DNA of 64,000 nt from Dromiciops gliroides (taxonomy: Eukaryota > Chordata > Mammalia > Microbiotheria > Microbiotheriidae). Numbering within the stretch: the first letter of the stretch is position 1; every line of letters begins with the position of its first letter. This document shows, in pieces, positions 46,455 to 58,135 of this stretch. Made by a program: the position numbers and the translations under genes. Where the stretch lies: contig NC_057862.1 of the NCBI RefSeq assembly GCF_019393635.1, positions 266,986,441-267,050,440 on the forward strand, read 5' to 3'. Below the pieces are notes generated by a model, which was not told where the DNA came from, ran no database searches, and saw only the letters and a program-made list of their open reading frames with translations.

Positions 46455-46670
46455 AAGATATACTTTTTTTCAATTCCCATTCAATTTTCTCCAGAGGTCT
46501 ATCATATCTAGCTCTTCCAATATTCTATTCATCTCTTTAAGTTCTTTCTTATTTATTTTTTGGTTTGATTTACCTACCTCTGAGAGGGGAAAGTTGAGTT
46601 CCCTTACTAGTATACTTTCCTCCTGCAACTAATTTTTCCTTTAAGATGCCATATTGTTTGGTGCATATAA

Positions 46671-46712
46671 ATGTATGTGTATACACATATATACATATAT
46701 GTATATATATTA
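46671..46712. repeat. AT/GT alternating run
   Basis: ATGTATGTGTATACACATAT and following TATA units, largely alternating. Confidence 0.85.
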
Positions 46713-47114
46713 TTGATATTCATTGTCTATGGTAACTTAAGATGTGGTCTCCCTGCTTCTTTTATTTAGATCTATTTTTGCTTTTGCTTTTTCCATCATT
46801 TCTGCCCCCTGCCTTTTTTTCACTTCAAATAAAGTATAATAGATTCTCTTTCAGCTACTTACTTTACTGTTTCAAGTGTGTTTTTTGTAAACAACATATT
46901 GTTGGATTCTGTTTCTAATCCAATCCACTATCCACTTCTATTTTAAGGGTGAGTTCATCTCATTCACCTTCACAGTTATGATTACTAATTGTGCATTTCC
47001 CTACATCACACTTTCTTTTGTTTAAACTTTTTTTCTCTCTCTTTATCCTGTCCCTTCCTTAAAGTCTTTTTTTGCTTTTGACTACTGCCTTCCTTCAAGC
47101 ACCTTCCTTTTCAT

Positions 47115-47488
47115 TGTTAAGGGCTAAAATTCTAGTTAGTCTGTCTAAAATATCTAATGAGTGGTCGCCAATAAATTATAAGCTTTAGCAAGAGTTAGGC
47201 TTTTAAGCATTTATTAAGGAGAATAAGAATTTGGTAAAGAGAGAGAGAAAGGCCTACATTCATCTATCTATTAAAGGGAGAGCGCATTTCTAGCTCCCTT
47301 CTCCACCAGCATCCTCAGGAAAGAGCCCCAATCAGAGCGCCAGGCTCCCCCCTTCTTCCTCCCACAAGAAGACATCACTTCCTGACGCCAAAGGAAAGAC
47401 TCCTGGTTTTGCCCTCAAAGACCTTCACTTCATGGCAGAGCTTTTCTACAGTAAGTCTCCAGCAGGTGGTGTCATTCCAATCGTTACA
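47115..47488 (-). mobile_element. Solo LTR S, copy 2 (class I type endogenous retrovirus fossil)
   Basis: 374 bases, same family and orientation as 37506-37862: minus strand starts TGTAACGATTGGAATGAC and ends TTTTAGCCCTTAACA. TCAT lies directly outside both ends (47111-47114 and 47489-47492), a perfect 4-base target duplication different from that of copy 1, so the two are independent insertions. Sits between L1 pieces. No internal region. Confidence 0.9.
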
Positions 47489-47573
47489 TCATCACTTTCC
47501 TCTTTTTCTTATCCTTTCCCTTCTATTTCTTTGATGGGTAAGATAGATTTCTATAACCAATTGAGATGTTCAC

Positions 47574-47574
<1 letters not shown>

Positions 47575-47610
<36 letters not shown>

Positions 47611-47617
47611 GCGCACA
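47575..47617. repeat. (AC)n with GCGCGC end
   Basis: CA run closing in CGCGCGCACA; alternates purine and pyrimidine throughout. Confidence 0.95.
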
Positions 47618-47975
47618 TTTTTTCTTTCTTCTTTGAACCAATTCAGATGTGGGGCTCAAGTATTGTCTGCCCCCTCCATTTCCCTGTCCACTGTAAAAGC
47701 TTTTTTTGATCACTTCTTTTATATGATACATTTCCTCCTTTCTTCCTCTCCCTCTTCATTTTTCCCTGAACATCTTTCTTGCCCATCCTTTTTTTCTTTA
47801 TTACATCATTCCAACATTATTGACTCATTCCTGCACTCTCTATTGCAGATTCTTCCAACTGAGCTAATAGTGATAATGTTCTTAGAAATTCACCTTTAGA
47901 ATGTATCACCTTCCCACACAGGAATGTAAATAGTTTAATCTTATTGATTCTCTTATGATTTTTCTTTCCTGTCTA

Positions 47976-48055
47976 CTTTTTTTGTTTTTTGTTTGTTTGT
48001 TTTTGGTGAGGCAATTGGGGTTAAGTGACTTGCCCAAGGTCACACAGCTAATAAA
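47976..48055 (-). mobile_element. 5'-truncated tRNA-derived SINE, form A
   Basis: Only the tail and about 50 bases of 3' body. TTCCTGTCTA on both sides (47966-47975 and 48056-48065) shows insertion in truncated form. Confidence 0.92.
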
Positions 48056-48205
48056 TTCCTGTCTATCTTTTTATGTTTCTCTTGAGTCTTGTATTTGAAA
48101 GTCAAATTTTATATTCATCTCTAGTCTTTTCCTCAGGAATGCTTAAAAGTCTTCTATTTCATTAAATATTCATTTTTCCCCTTGAAGGATTATAATAAAA
48201 TTCAG

Positions 48206-48362
48206 GGTTTTTTTTGTTTTTTTTTTAGTGAGGCAATTGGGGTTAAGTGACTTGCCCAGGGTCACACAGCTAGTAAGTGTTAAGTGTCTGAGACCGGATT
48301 TGAACTCAGGTACTCCTGACTCCAGGGCTGGTGCTTTATCCACTGCGCCACCTAGCTGCCCC
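48206..48362 (-). mobile_element. tRNA-derived SINE, form A
   Basis: AATAAAATTCAG / AATAATATTCAG flank it (48194-48205, 48363-48374). Confidence 0.95.
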
Positions 48363-48932
48363 AATAATATTCAGTTTTGCTGGATAGGTTATTCTTGGTT
48401 GTAATCCTAACCCCTTTGCCCTCCAGAATATCATATTCTAAGCCTTATGGTACTTTAACGAAGTAGCTGCTAAATCTTGTGTGGGGTGATTCTGACTGTG
48501 GTTCCATGATATTTGAATGGGTTGTTTCTGGCTACTTGAAGTATTTTCTTTTTTACCTGGGAGTTCTGGAATTTGACTACAATATTCCTGGAAGTTTTCA
48601 TTTTAGGATAGCTCTCAGTTGGTGATGGGCAGATTTTTTTCAATTTCTATTTTTGCCCTCTGTTTCTAGGACATCAGAGCAATTTTCCTTTGATAATTTC
48701 TTGAAATATATCTAGTTTTCTTTTTTTTTTCTTTTGATCATGGCTTCTGGTTGTCAAATAATTTTTTTTTCAAATAATTCTTAAATGATCTCTCCTTGAT
48801 TTATTTTCCAGGTAAGTTGTTTTTCTAATAAGATATTTTACATTTTCTTCTATTTGTTTCATTCTTTTGGCTTTGTTTTATTGTTTCCTGATATCTCATG
48901 GAATTGTTAGCTTCCAATTGCTCAATTCTATT

Positions 48933-49079
48933 TTTTTTTTTTTGGCAGGGCAATGGGGGTTAAGTGACTTGCCCAGGGTCACACAGCTAGTTAGTGTCAA
49001 GTGTCCGAGACCGGATTTGAACTCAGGTCCTCCTGAATCCAAGGCCAGTGCTTTATCTACGGTGTCACCTAGCTGCCCC
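48933..49079 (-). mobile_element. tRNA-derived SINE, form B
   Basis: GGCAGGGCAATGGGGGTTAA to CACCTAGCTGCCCC; ATTCTATTTTT / ATTCTAATTTTT flank it. Confidence 0.94.
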
Positions 49080-50163
49080 TATTCTAATTTTTAAGGAATA
49101 ATTTTCACCAATGAGCTTTTGTACCTTTTCTTCCATTTTGGCTAATTTTGATTTTTAAAGTTATTTTCTTCAGCATTTTTTGTTTTGTGCCTCTTTTACC
49201 AGGCTGTTAATTGACATCTCATAATTTTCTTCACTTGTTTTTATATCTTTACCTATTTTTCCTCTACCACTATTTGATTTTCAAAAGTGTTTTAAAATTT
49301 CTTTCAGGAATTCTTGTTGGGCTTGTGTCCAATTTACATTTTTCCCCCTTTAAGGCTTTGCTTGTAACTATTTTGACTTCATTGTCTTATGTGGCATTTG
49401 TGTCTTGATCTTCCTTGTTACCATAATAGTTTTTTATGGTCAATTCTTTTTTTGGTTTGTCATTTTTCCAGCCTTGACCTTGAATTTGTTAAAGTTGGGT
49501 TCTTGGACTAGTGAATAGAGGGAAGGGAGCACTGTCTCAAGCTTCAGGCCTTTTTTTGGGGGGGTATTGATATTTTTAGCACTATTTCTGAGGGTCTGGA
49601 AGTTTTTGATTCTTTCATGGTGGTGTGATCTGGAAAAAGGTGTGGTTATTGCTCTCCTGGTCTGCACTCTGGTTCTTAGGAAGATTCTTCAGGGTTCCTG
49701 GCTTCCTTGGGAAAGAAAATGATACTACTTAGGCCCCCTGCTCCCTCTTGACCAAAAGTGCTCCTCTCTACCCTTGAACAGTGACCATGAAGTGGGTATA
49801 GGCAATGGAACAGTTTCAGGTCTTGTGTCCAGTGCTAGCACATGCGTCCCTTGTAATCTCTTTTGATCATTTGCCAGCTTCCAATTCTCATCTGTGGTTT
49901 GAGTACTCCTGAAGCTGCTTCGCTTCTGTCCACCACTGCTCAATGTGGACTTTGGCCAGACTCCATCCCCATGTCACAGATATCTCCTTCCAATCTCCTA
50001 AAATGTCTTGGTTTGGAAGAATGTCTCATCCTGACTTTTTATTGGCTCTACCACTTTAGAATTTGATTCAAGGCATTATTTTAAAGTTGTTTAGAGGGGA
50101 ATGTTGGGAGAAATAGGCTGAGTACTTTCCTATCTTTGTGTACTTTGCTATCTTGGCTCTATA

Positions 50164-51900
50164 CCTCACTTCCATCACTTTTGATTTACCTATTTATATC
50201 AAAAGTCTTTGAGTGTTCTTTTTCCTGAGATCTTTCATAATTTCAGCCCCCACCCCCTGCCATTTGTTTCTCTTGCTTACCTTCTGACTTTCCCCTCTAA
50301 TGGTGGTTTACTTGAGGGATGAATGTCAAAGAGTCTCAGTTTCTTCCCATGTTGGACAATTCATGGTATAGCAGTCAAGGTCTTATGGGTGTAAAGAACT
50401 GGAGTGCTATAAAGCAACACTATCCCAAACCCCAACACACACAGACACACACATACACACACACACAGTCCCAGTGGCCTGTTCTGTTCCCTCTGTTCTC
50501 TGAACTGGAATCAGCAGTTTAGAGAGCTGCCATGCTAAGGCTATGGCATTGCTTTTTGTAGTTTGAGTCTATCAGGTTCTGGGAGAAGGAGTGGTGGGAT
50601 GTTGTAGTGAATTCGATTTCCAGCCCAGACCTGAGTCCTACCTCTTTTCATCTGTTCCTGGCTTTCCTGCAAATATCTTTTGAAGCATGCCAGCCACAGA
50701 ATCAGCTATGTGGTCTCAGTCAGCTTCCTTAGTCTGGCAGACTACTCGGCTGGAAAAAGGGAGGGGCCACCAGGTTGTAGGGTTAAATTTTGTTGCCATC
50801 CACTGTGGGTCATTTAGTGCAGCCTCAAAGCCAGTAGTGTGGGATGTAGAGGAAGATTGAGTAAGCTGAATATGTCTGTTATAACTTCTGTAAGTCTGTT
50901 TAATTAAAAAAATTGTTCCATGTATCCTAAATTGTGGAGACAACTGGTTTATCTTTTATACATAATTTGTTTTGGAGAGGGTTGGAAGGGATCAGAGAAG
51001 ATATCTAGTCTTCCATCCTCTTTTCACTTACAATTTAATTTATGTCACTTAAACTCTTTAAAAACTCATAACTTTTCTAGGAATTCTAACTGGCCTGTGA
51101 GCAAGTTGTATTTTTCCCTGGGTCTTTGCTTGTATTGTATTTGTATTGTATTGTATTTTGGCATTATTTTTTTCTTCTGAATTTATGTCTTGAATATTTC
51201 AGGCCTCACCAAAGGTTCTTATATTTATTTTTATTTTGTTAAGTCATTCTTGCAATCTAGGCAACTTGGCATTATTGGCTTTCTAGTTAGAAACTCTTCT
51301 GGGGATTTGTGTGATCTTGGACTCTCTGGGAGATGATCTTGACCCTACTTAAGTGGAGAACTCACCTGGATCCTGAATAGGTGCCTCAGGGCCTGAGATA
51401 CCATTCTGGGCTGGGGCTGAGCTGAAGATTATTTCTGGCCTCCTAGCCCAGAGCTCTTGATGTTTAGTTCAGGCTTCTGGCTCCTCTGGGAGATCCTAAG
51501 CTGTTGCTTAAGACCAGGGGTAAAGTCTGATCAGTTCCCAGAATCTCAGACTGCTGGCTAAGCTCTGAGTTTCGGAAGCCTAGTCAGATGAGGAGCTACT
51601 CCTTCCTCATCTGGCTTGAGCTGCTGATGTATCTGGGTGACAGGCTGTGGACAGGATGAGCAATGTATCCTGAATCCTTGCTTCTTGTTTTGAGTTCTTG
51701 GCTTGGGCTAGGGGTCTGCTGTTGGAATTCTTGCACTGCTGCTTTAGGACATGGAGTCTATGATGCTAGCCCACCCCTACAAGACCCACAGGTCTTGTCT
51801 TGGTCACTTGACTGAAGGTAAAATTTGTAATATTAGGCCGGAAGAATTTGTAGTTTCTCCTTCAAATACCCATTTCCCATTTAGTTAAATGTTTACATTG
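50164..51900. other. GC-richer L1 5' UTR-like sequence, not firmly assigned
   Basis: No gene recognised. The G+C level and phrases such as GGTGCCTCAGGGCCTGAGAT suggest the 5' UTR of another L1 subfamily, but I cannot match it base by base. It has a CA run at 50434-50467 and a TTGTA run at 51129-51157. Confidence 0.4.
51129..51157. repeat. (TTGTA)n pentanucleotide run
   Basis: Five to six imperfect units of TTGTA or TTTGTA. Confidence 0.85.
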
Positions 51901-52410
51901 TTGCTGAATTGTCCTTTTCCTATTTTATCAAACTGTTTATGTAATAATATAATTAATTATTCTTAAAATGTTTGATAGAATTCACTTTTAAATTCATAGG
52001 GTTGTTTTGTTGTTTTTTTTCTCTCAGGGAACTCTTTTATGGTGATTGCATTCTTTTTTGGTGGAGCAATGAGGGTCGTGACTTGCCTAGGGTCACACAG
52101 CTAGTAAGTGTCAAGTGTCTGAGGTTGGATTTGACCTCAGGTCCTCCTGAATCCAGGGCTGATGCTTTATCCAATGCGCCACCTAGCTGCCCCTAGGTGA
52201 TTGCATTCTTGTGCTGTTAATATGGGCATTTTATATTTTCATTTATACTGTCTATTTAATTCAGGTTGTCAATTTCATTAGCATTTATTGGGCAAAATAG
52301 TTTCTAATAATTTCCTTTATTTCTTTTTTGTAATTTACTTTTTCACTTTTCATAGTATTCATATGGCTTTCCTCTTTTTAAAAAATAAAGTTAGCTAATG
52401 GTTTTATCTT
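51900..52410 (-). mobile_element. L1 ORF2 fragment, minus
   Basis: TAGAATTCACTTTTAAATTC and GGGCAAAATAGTTTCTAATA parallel 55425-55445 and 55768-55790. Confidence 0.75.
52056..52195 (-). mobile_element. tRNA-derived SINE, form B
   Basis: Shortened at GAGGGTCGTGACTTGCC. GGTGATTGCATTCTT is duplicated exactly at 52041-52055 and 52196-52210. Confidence 0.95.
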
Positions 52411-53030
52411 TTTTTTTAAATAAACATTTTTATCTAAAGTTTTGAATTCCAAATTTTATCCTTCCTTTCCACTCCCCTCCCTCCTCTCTGAGGTTGGTAA
52501 GCAATCAGATATAGGTTACACATGTGCAATTATGTAAAACATTATTTTATTATTAGTTATTTTTTCTTTTTCTTTTCTTTTGTGGGCCAATGAGGGTTAA
52601 GTGACTTGCCCAGGGTCACACAGCTAGTAAGTGTCAAGTGTCTGAGCTGGATTTGAACTCAGGTCCTCCTGAATCCAAGGCCAGTGCTTTATCCATTGTG
52701 CCATCTAGCTGCCTCCATATTAGTCATTTTGTATAAGAAAACTTGAATAAAAGAAAAAACTGAAAGAAAGTGAAAAACAGCATGTTTCAGTTTGTGTTGA
52801 ATCAATATTAGTTCTTTTTTTGGAGGAAGATAGTATGCTTCATCATTAGTCCTTTGGGATTGTCTTAGATCATTGTATTGCTGAGAACTTAAATCATTCA
52901 CAGTTCTTCATCAAACAATATTGCTGTCTTTGTGCACAACATTCTCTTGGTTCTGCTCACTTCACTATACAACAGTTCATACAAGTCTTTCCAGGCCTTT
53001 ATGAAATCATCCTGCTTGACAGTTAAACTA
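52411..53030 (-). mobile_element. L1 3' end, minus
   Basis: Starts with the T-rich end and AATTCCAAATTTTATCC, then GGGATTGTCTTAGATCATTG and CAAGTCTTTCCAGGCC: an L1 3' UTR in minus sense, cut near 53030. Confidence 0.85.
52564..52715 (-). mobile_element. tRNA-derived SINE, form B
   Basis: GTGGGCCAATGAGGGTTAAG to CCATCTAGCTGCC; ATTAGTTATTTT / ATTAGTCATTTT flank it. Confidence 0.94.
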
Positions 53031-53796
53031 TTCCATATTCTCTTAATTTGCTTATGGTATCACCATTTATGTGTAAATTATGTACCCATTTTGACTTTAT
53101 TTTAGTATATGGTGTGAGATGTTGGTCTATACCTAGTTTCTACCATACTGTTTTCCAGTTTTCCCAGCAGTTTTTGTCAAATAATAAATTTTTGTTGCAA
53201 AAGCTTTGGTCTTTGGGTTTATCATATACTAGAATACTATAGTCATTGACTTTAGTGTTATTTGTACATATTCTATTCCACTGATCAACCTCTCTATTTC
53301 TTAGCCAGTACCAGATTGTTTTAACAATTACCAGTTTATAATACAGTTTGAGATCTGGTCCTGCTAGACCACCTTCTTTGGCTTTTTTTCATTGATTCCT
53401 TTGATATCCTTGAGCTTTTGTTCTTCCAGATGAATTATTATTTTTTTCAGTTCTATAAAATATTTTTTGATAGTTACCAATCAAATTAACTTAGGCAAGA
53501 TTGCCATTTTTTAAATTATTCAGTCTACCAATGAGCAATTGTTTTTCTAATTGTTTAGATCTAACTTTGTGTGAAAAAGTGTTTTATAGATCTGGTCATA
53601 TAGTTCCTGGAAGGTAGACGCTCAAGTATTTTATATTGTCTAGTTATTTTAAATGGAACTTCTCTATCTGTTCCTGATGGACTTTGTTGGTAATATACAG
53701 AAATGGTGATTTATGTAGATTTATTTTGTATCCTGCAACTTTGCTAAAGTTGTGAATGATTTCAAGTAGTATTTTAGTTGATTCTCTAGGATTTTC

Positions 53797-53953
53797 CTTT
53801 CTTCTCTTTTTTTTTTGTGGGGCAATGAAGGTTAAGTGACTTGCCCAGGGTCACACAGCTAGTAAGTGTCAAGTGTCTGAGGCCAGATTTGAACTCAAGT
53901 CTTCCTGAATCCAGGGCCGGTGCTTTATCCATTGTGCCACCTAGGCTGTCCCC
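53797..53953 (-). mobile_element. tRNA-derived SINE, form B
   Basis: GTGGGGCAATGAAGGTTAAG to CACCTAGGCTGTCCC; CTCTAGGATTTT / CTGTAGGATTTT flank it. Confidence 0.94.
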
Positions 53954-54094
53954 TCTGTAGGATTTTTTTTTTCATAATACTTAGAACTTAGATCTTATTT
54001 TTTTTTGGGGGGGTCATTAAGCATTTATTAAGCATACTTTTTTTTGCATAGGATTTTCTAACCATAAAATCTCTATCACTCTGCAAAGAGTAAT

Positions 54095-54354
54095 ACTAAC
54101 AGGATTAATGCAGAAATAGGGTTAATGTTATTATGGATATATACTATATGTGTGTGTCTATATATATATATGTATATGTATTTAGTATATAGAGATATAA
54201 CCTATATCAGATTACCTGCTGTCTAGGGGAGGGGGGAGGGATGGGAGAAAATATGAAATTGTAAAGCTTGTATAAACAAAAGTTGAGAAACTATCTTTAC
54301 ATGTAACGGAAAAAAATAAAATACCATTATATGTAAAAAAAATAAATAAAAAAA
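54095..54354 (+). mobile_element. Short 5'-truncated L1 insertion, plus, in minus L1
   Basis: 260 bases of L1 3' UTR: TATATCAGATTACCTGCTGT, GGGAGGGATGGGAGAAAA, CTATCTTTACATGTAACGG, A-rich tail. AAAGAGTAAT at 54085-54094 and 54355-54364 is the target duplication. Confidence 0.88.
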
Positions 54355-54571
54355 AAAGAGTAATCCTGATGATTCTCATTACCTGTTCTAATTCCCCTTT
54401 AATTTCTTTTCTATTCTTTATTGCTACTAGCCTAACATTTTCTAGTACAATATCACATAATAGAGCGTGATGATGATAATGATTAATATTAATTCAATGA
54501 TTTTCTTCCTTTCAATTTTATTAATCTCTCCTTTGATTGTCAGTATTTCCAATTTGTTTATTTTCTGATAG

Positions 54572-54696
54572 CTTTTTTTTTTTTTTTTTGTGAGGAAATT
54601 GGTGTTAAGTGACTTGCCTAGGGTCACACAGCTAGTAATTGTTAAGCGTCTGAATCTGGGGCCGGTGCTCTATCCACTGCACCACCGAGCTACCCC
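54572..54696 (-). mobile_element. tRNA-derived SINE, form A, internal loss
   Basis: GTGAGGAAATTGGTGTTAAG to CACCGAGCTACCCCC; the B-box part is deleted between GCGTCTGAATC and TGGGGCC. Confidence 0.9.
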
Positions 54697-55473
54697 CTAA
54701 AATTTGTTTAATTTTCTAAGGTGTTTTTTTGTTGTTTTATGCCCCCAATTCATCACTCTGTTTTTTCTCTATTTATTGATGTAAGCAGTTGGGGATGTTT
54801 TCTCCCTAAGTAGCACTTTGGTTGCATCCCATACAAATTCTTGATATGTTGTCTTATCATCTGTCATTTTCTTTATGAAATAATTTCTATGATTCTCTTT
54901 ATCCCCAATAGTATGGGAAGGCTTCTAGCTTATCCCCATTAGAAATAATGCTTGCTGATTGTTTTAGATAAATATTACTTATCATTTTATGGTGTTCTCC
55001 ATTTATTCCTATGCTCTCTAGTGTTTTTAATAGGAATGGGTGCTGTATTTTGTCAAAGGGTTTTTCTATATCTATTGAGATAATCATGATTTCTGATGGT
55101 TTTGCTATTGGCATGGTCAGTTATGCTGATAGTTTTCCTAATATTGAATTAGCTCTGCATTCCTGGTATAAATCCTACCTGGTTATATTGTATAATTCTT
55201 GTGATACATTACTGTAATCTTTTTGCTAGTATTTTATTTAAAACTTTTGCATCAGTATTCATTAGCAAGATTGGTCTATAATTTTTTCTGTTTTGGCTCT
55301 TCCTGGTTTGGGTAGCAACACCATATTTGTCTCATGAAAGGAACTGGGTAGGACTCCACTTATTTTCTCAAATAATTTATATAATATTGGGACTGTTCTT
55401 TAAATGTTTGGTAGAATTCACTTTTAAATCCATCTTGTCCCTGGGGATTTTTTCTTAGAAGTTAACTGATGGG

Positions 55474-55626
55474 GGCAGCTAGGTGGCACAGTGTATAGAG
55501 CACTGGCCCTGGAGTCAGGAGGACCTGAGTTAAAATCTGGCCTCAGACACTTGACACTTATAGCTACTTAGCTATGTGGCCCTGGGCAAGTCACTTAACC
55601 CTCATTGCCCTGCAAGAAAAAAAAAG
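55474..55626 (+). mobile_element. tRNA-derived SINE, form B-like
   Basis: Plus orientation; GAGTCAGGAGG with a CATTGCCCTGC end, so mixed traits. A small insertion TATAGCTACT lies before AGCTATGTGG. Confidence 0.94.
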
Positions 55627-55835
55627 TTCATTGATGGCTTGTTCAAATTTTTTTTTTTGAAAGTGGGCTTATATATTTTATTTCTTCTTCTACTAGTCTG
55701 CATAATTTATTTTTGTAGATATTCATCCATTTCATTTAGATTCTCAAATTTATTGGCATATAATTGGGCAAAATAGTTCCTACCAATTGTCTGAATTTCC
55801 TCTTTACTGGTGGTGAGTTCACCCCTTTCATTTTT

Positions 55836-55983
55836 TTTTTTTTTTAGTGAGGCAATTGGGGTTAAGTGACTTGCCCAGGGTCACACAGCTAGTAAGTGTT
55901 AAGTGTCTGAGGCCGGATTTGAACTCAGGTTCTCCTGACTCCAGGGCCGGTGCTCTATCCACTGCGCCACCTAGCTGCCCCAC
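55836..55983 (-). mobile_element. tRNA-derived SINE, form A (first of a same-site pair)
   Basis: TTTTTAGTGAGGCAATTGGG to CCACCTAGCTGCCCC. The target ACCCCTTTCATTTTT precedes it at 55821-55835 and follows at 55984-55998. Confidence 0.97.
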
Positions 55984-55998
55984 ACCCCTTTCATTTTT

Positions 55999-56160
55999 GT
56001 TTTGTTTTGGTTTTTTGTTTTTTTTGGCAGGGCAATGGGGGTTACGTGACTTGCCCAGGGTCACACAGCTAGTAATTGTCAAGTGTCTGAGGCCGGATTT
56101 GAACTCAGGTACTCCTGAATCCAGGGCCGGTGCTTATCCACTGTGCCACCTAGCCGCCCC
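55999..56160 (-). mobile_element. tRNA-derived SINE, form B (second of a same-site pair)
   Basis: GGCAGGGCAATGGGGGTTAC to CCACCTAGCCGCCCC. The same target ACCCCTTTCATTTTT lies at 55984-55998 and 56161-56175. Confidence 0.97.
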
Positions 56161-56488
56161 ACCCCTTTCATTTTTGATACTAGTAATTTGGTTTTCTTTT
56201 TTGGTTAAATTAACCAATGGTTTATCTATTTTTTTAAAAATAAAATCAGCTTCTGGTTTTATTTATTCAATGATTTTCTTCCTTTAAATTTTATTAATCT
56301 CTCCTTTGACTGTCAGGATTTCCAATTTGGTGTTTAATTGGGGATTTTAAATGTTTATTTTCTAGTTTTTTTTTTTTGTTGTTGTTGTTGTATGCCCAAT
56401 TCATCACTCTGCCTTTTCTCTATTTTATTGATGTAAGCAGTTGGGGCTATGTTTTCTCCTAAGTAGCACTTTGGCTGCATCCCATAAT

Positions 56489-56635
56489 TTTTTTTTTTTT
56501 GGTGAGGCAATTGGGGTTAAGTGACTTGCCCAGGGTCACACAGCTAGTAAGTGTTAAGTGTCTGAGGTTGGATTTGAACTTAGGTACTCCTGAATCCAGG
56601 GCCCATGCTCTATCCACTGCGCAACCTAGCTGCCC
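56489..56635 (-). mobile_element. tRNA-derived SINE, form A
   Basis: GGTGAGGCAATTGGGGTTAA with GAATCCAGG, so mixed. CATCCCATAATTTT / CATCCCATAAATTTT flank it. Confidence 0.95.
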
Positions 56636-57992
56636 CCATCCCATAAATTTTGATATGTTGTCTTATCATTATCATTTTCTTTAATGAAATAATTTCTATG
56701 ATTTTTCTTTGATCCACTTATTTTTTAGGGTCAGATTATTTAATTCCCAATTGATTTTTAATCTATCTTTCAATTGCCCATTACTGAATGCAATTTATAT
56801 TGCATTATGATCTACAAAGGATGTGTATACTATTTCTGCTTTTCTGCACCTGGTTGTGTGGTTTTTATGCTCTAACAGTCAGTTTTTGTGTAGGTCCCAT
56901 GTACTGCTGAGAAGAAGATATATTTCTTTCTATTCCCATTCAATTTTCTCCTGAGATATATCATATAAAACTGTTCCAGAATTTTATTCATTTCCTTAAC
57001 TTCTTTCTTGTTTATTTTTTGGTTAGATTTATCTAGTTCTGGGGGGGGGGGAAGGTTAAGGTCCCCCACTAGTATGGTTTTATTATCTATTTCCTCCTGT
57101 AACTCATTCAACTTCTTAAAAAATTTAGATGCTATACCATTTGGTGCATATATGGTTAACTATCGCTATGACTTCATTGTCTATGGTACCATTTAGTAAG
57201 ATATAGTTTACTTCTTTCTCTAAATCTATTTTTGTTTTTGCTATTTTTGTCCCATCAGTGCCACCTTATAACCATACTGTCTACTTACAAATATTATCTT
57301 GTCATATAGAAATATAAAGTTTAACCTGACTGAATTTCTTACATTTTTTCTTTGTTTCTTTTTTTTCTTTTATGTTTCCTTTGAGTCTTGTATTTGGAGG
57401 TCAAATTTTTTATTCAACTCTAGCCTTTTAATCAGAAATGCTTGAAAGTCTTCTATTTCATTAAATATCCCCCTGAAAAATTATATTCAATTTTGCTGGG
57501 TAGGTTATTCTTGGTTGTAAACCTTCCTTCCAATATGTTATATTCCAAGCCTTATGATTCTTTGATGTATAATTGCCAAATTCTGTGTAATTCTAACTGT
57601 AGCTCCACAATATTTGACTTGTTTCTTTTTAGCTGCTTACAATACTTTCTCCTTGATCTGTGAGCTTTGAAATTTGGTTATGATGTTCCTGGAAATTCTC
57701 CTTTTGGGATGTCATTCAGATGGTGATCAGTGAATTCTTTTCATTTTTGTCTTTCCCTCTGGTTCTAATTTATCAGGGCAGTTTTCTTTGATAATTTCTT
57801 GAAAGATATTGTCCAGGCTTTTTTTTTTTTTTTTTTTGGATCATGGCTTTTAGGTAGTCCAATTATTATCTTTCCTGGATCTATTTTCTAGGTCAAAATT
57901 TCACATTTTCTTCTTCTTCTTTTGCTTTTGTTTTATTGTATCTTGATGTCTTATACAGTCATTAGTTTCCATTTTTTCAATTCTAATTTTTT

Positions 57993-58135
57993 TTTTTTGG
58001 GTGAGGCAATTGGGGTTAAGTGACTTGCCCAGGGTCACACAACTAGTAAGTGTTAAGTGTCTGAGGCCGGATTTGAACTCAAGTCCTCCTGAATCCAGGG
58101 CCGGTGCTCTATCTACTGCGCTACCTAGCTGCCCC
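57993..58135 (-). mobile_element. tRNA-derived SINE, form A-like
   Basis: TCAATTCTAATTTTT is duplicated exactly at 57978-57992 and 58136-58150. Confidence 0.96.

Larger units (their letters stand above)
46110..47110 (-). mobile_element. L1 ORF2 start and spacer, minus
   Basis: Antisense ORF2 (CCAATTAATTTTTAATATAT, TTATCGAATGTAG), then CAATTTTCTCCAGAGGTCTA and spacer (TTGTAAACAACATATTGTTG, GAGTTCATCTCATTCACC). Confidence 0.78.
47493..50163 (-). mobile_element. L1 5' half (spacer, ORF1, 5' UTR), minus, with 5' terminus
   Basis: Runs from spacer (CCACACAGGAATGTAAATAG) through antisense ORF1 (48060-49330) and 5' UTR (GGTGTGATCTGGAAAAAGGT, GCTCTCCTGGTCTGCACTC) to TTTGCTATCTTGGCTCT at 50163, the reverse of the L1 start AGAGCCAAGAT. 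Three SINEs are nested. Confidence 0.82.

Noticed and set aside
55821-56175. Regularly repeated blocks suggesting a CRISPR-like array
   Set aside because: The repeats are two SINEs with target duplications in a vertebrate genome.
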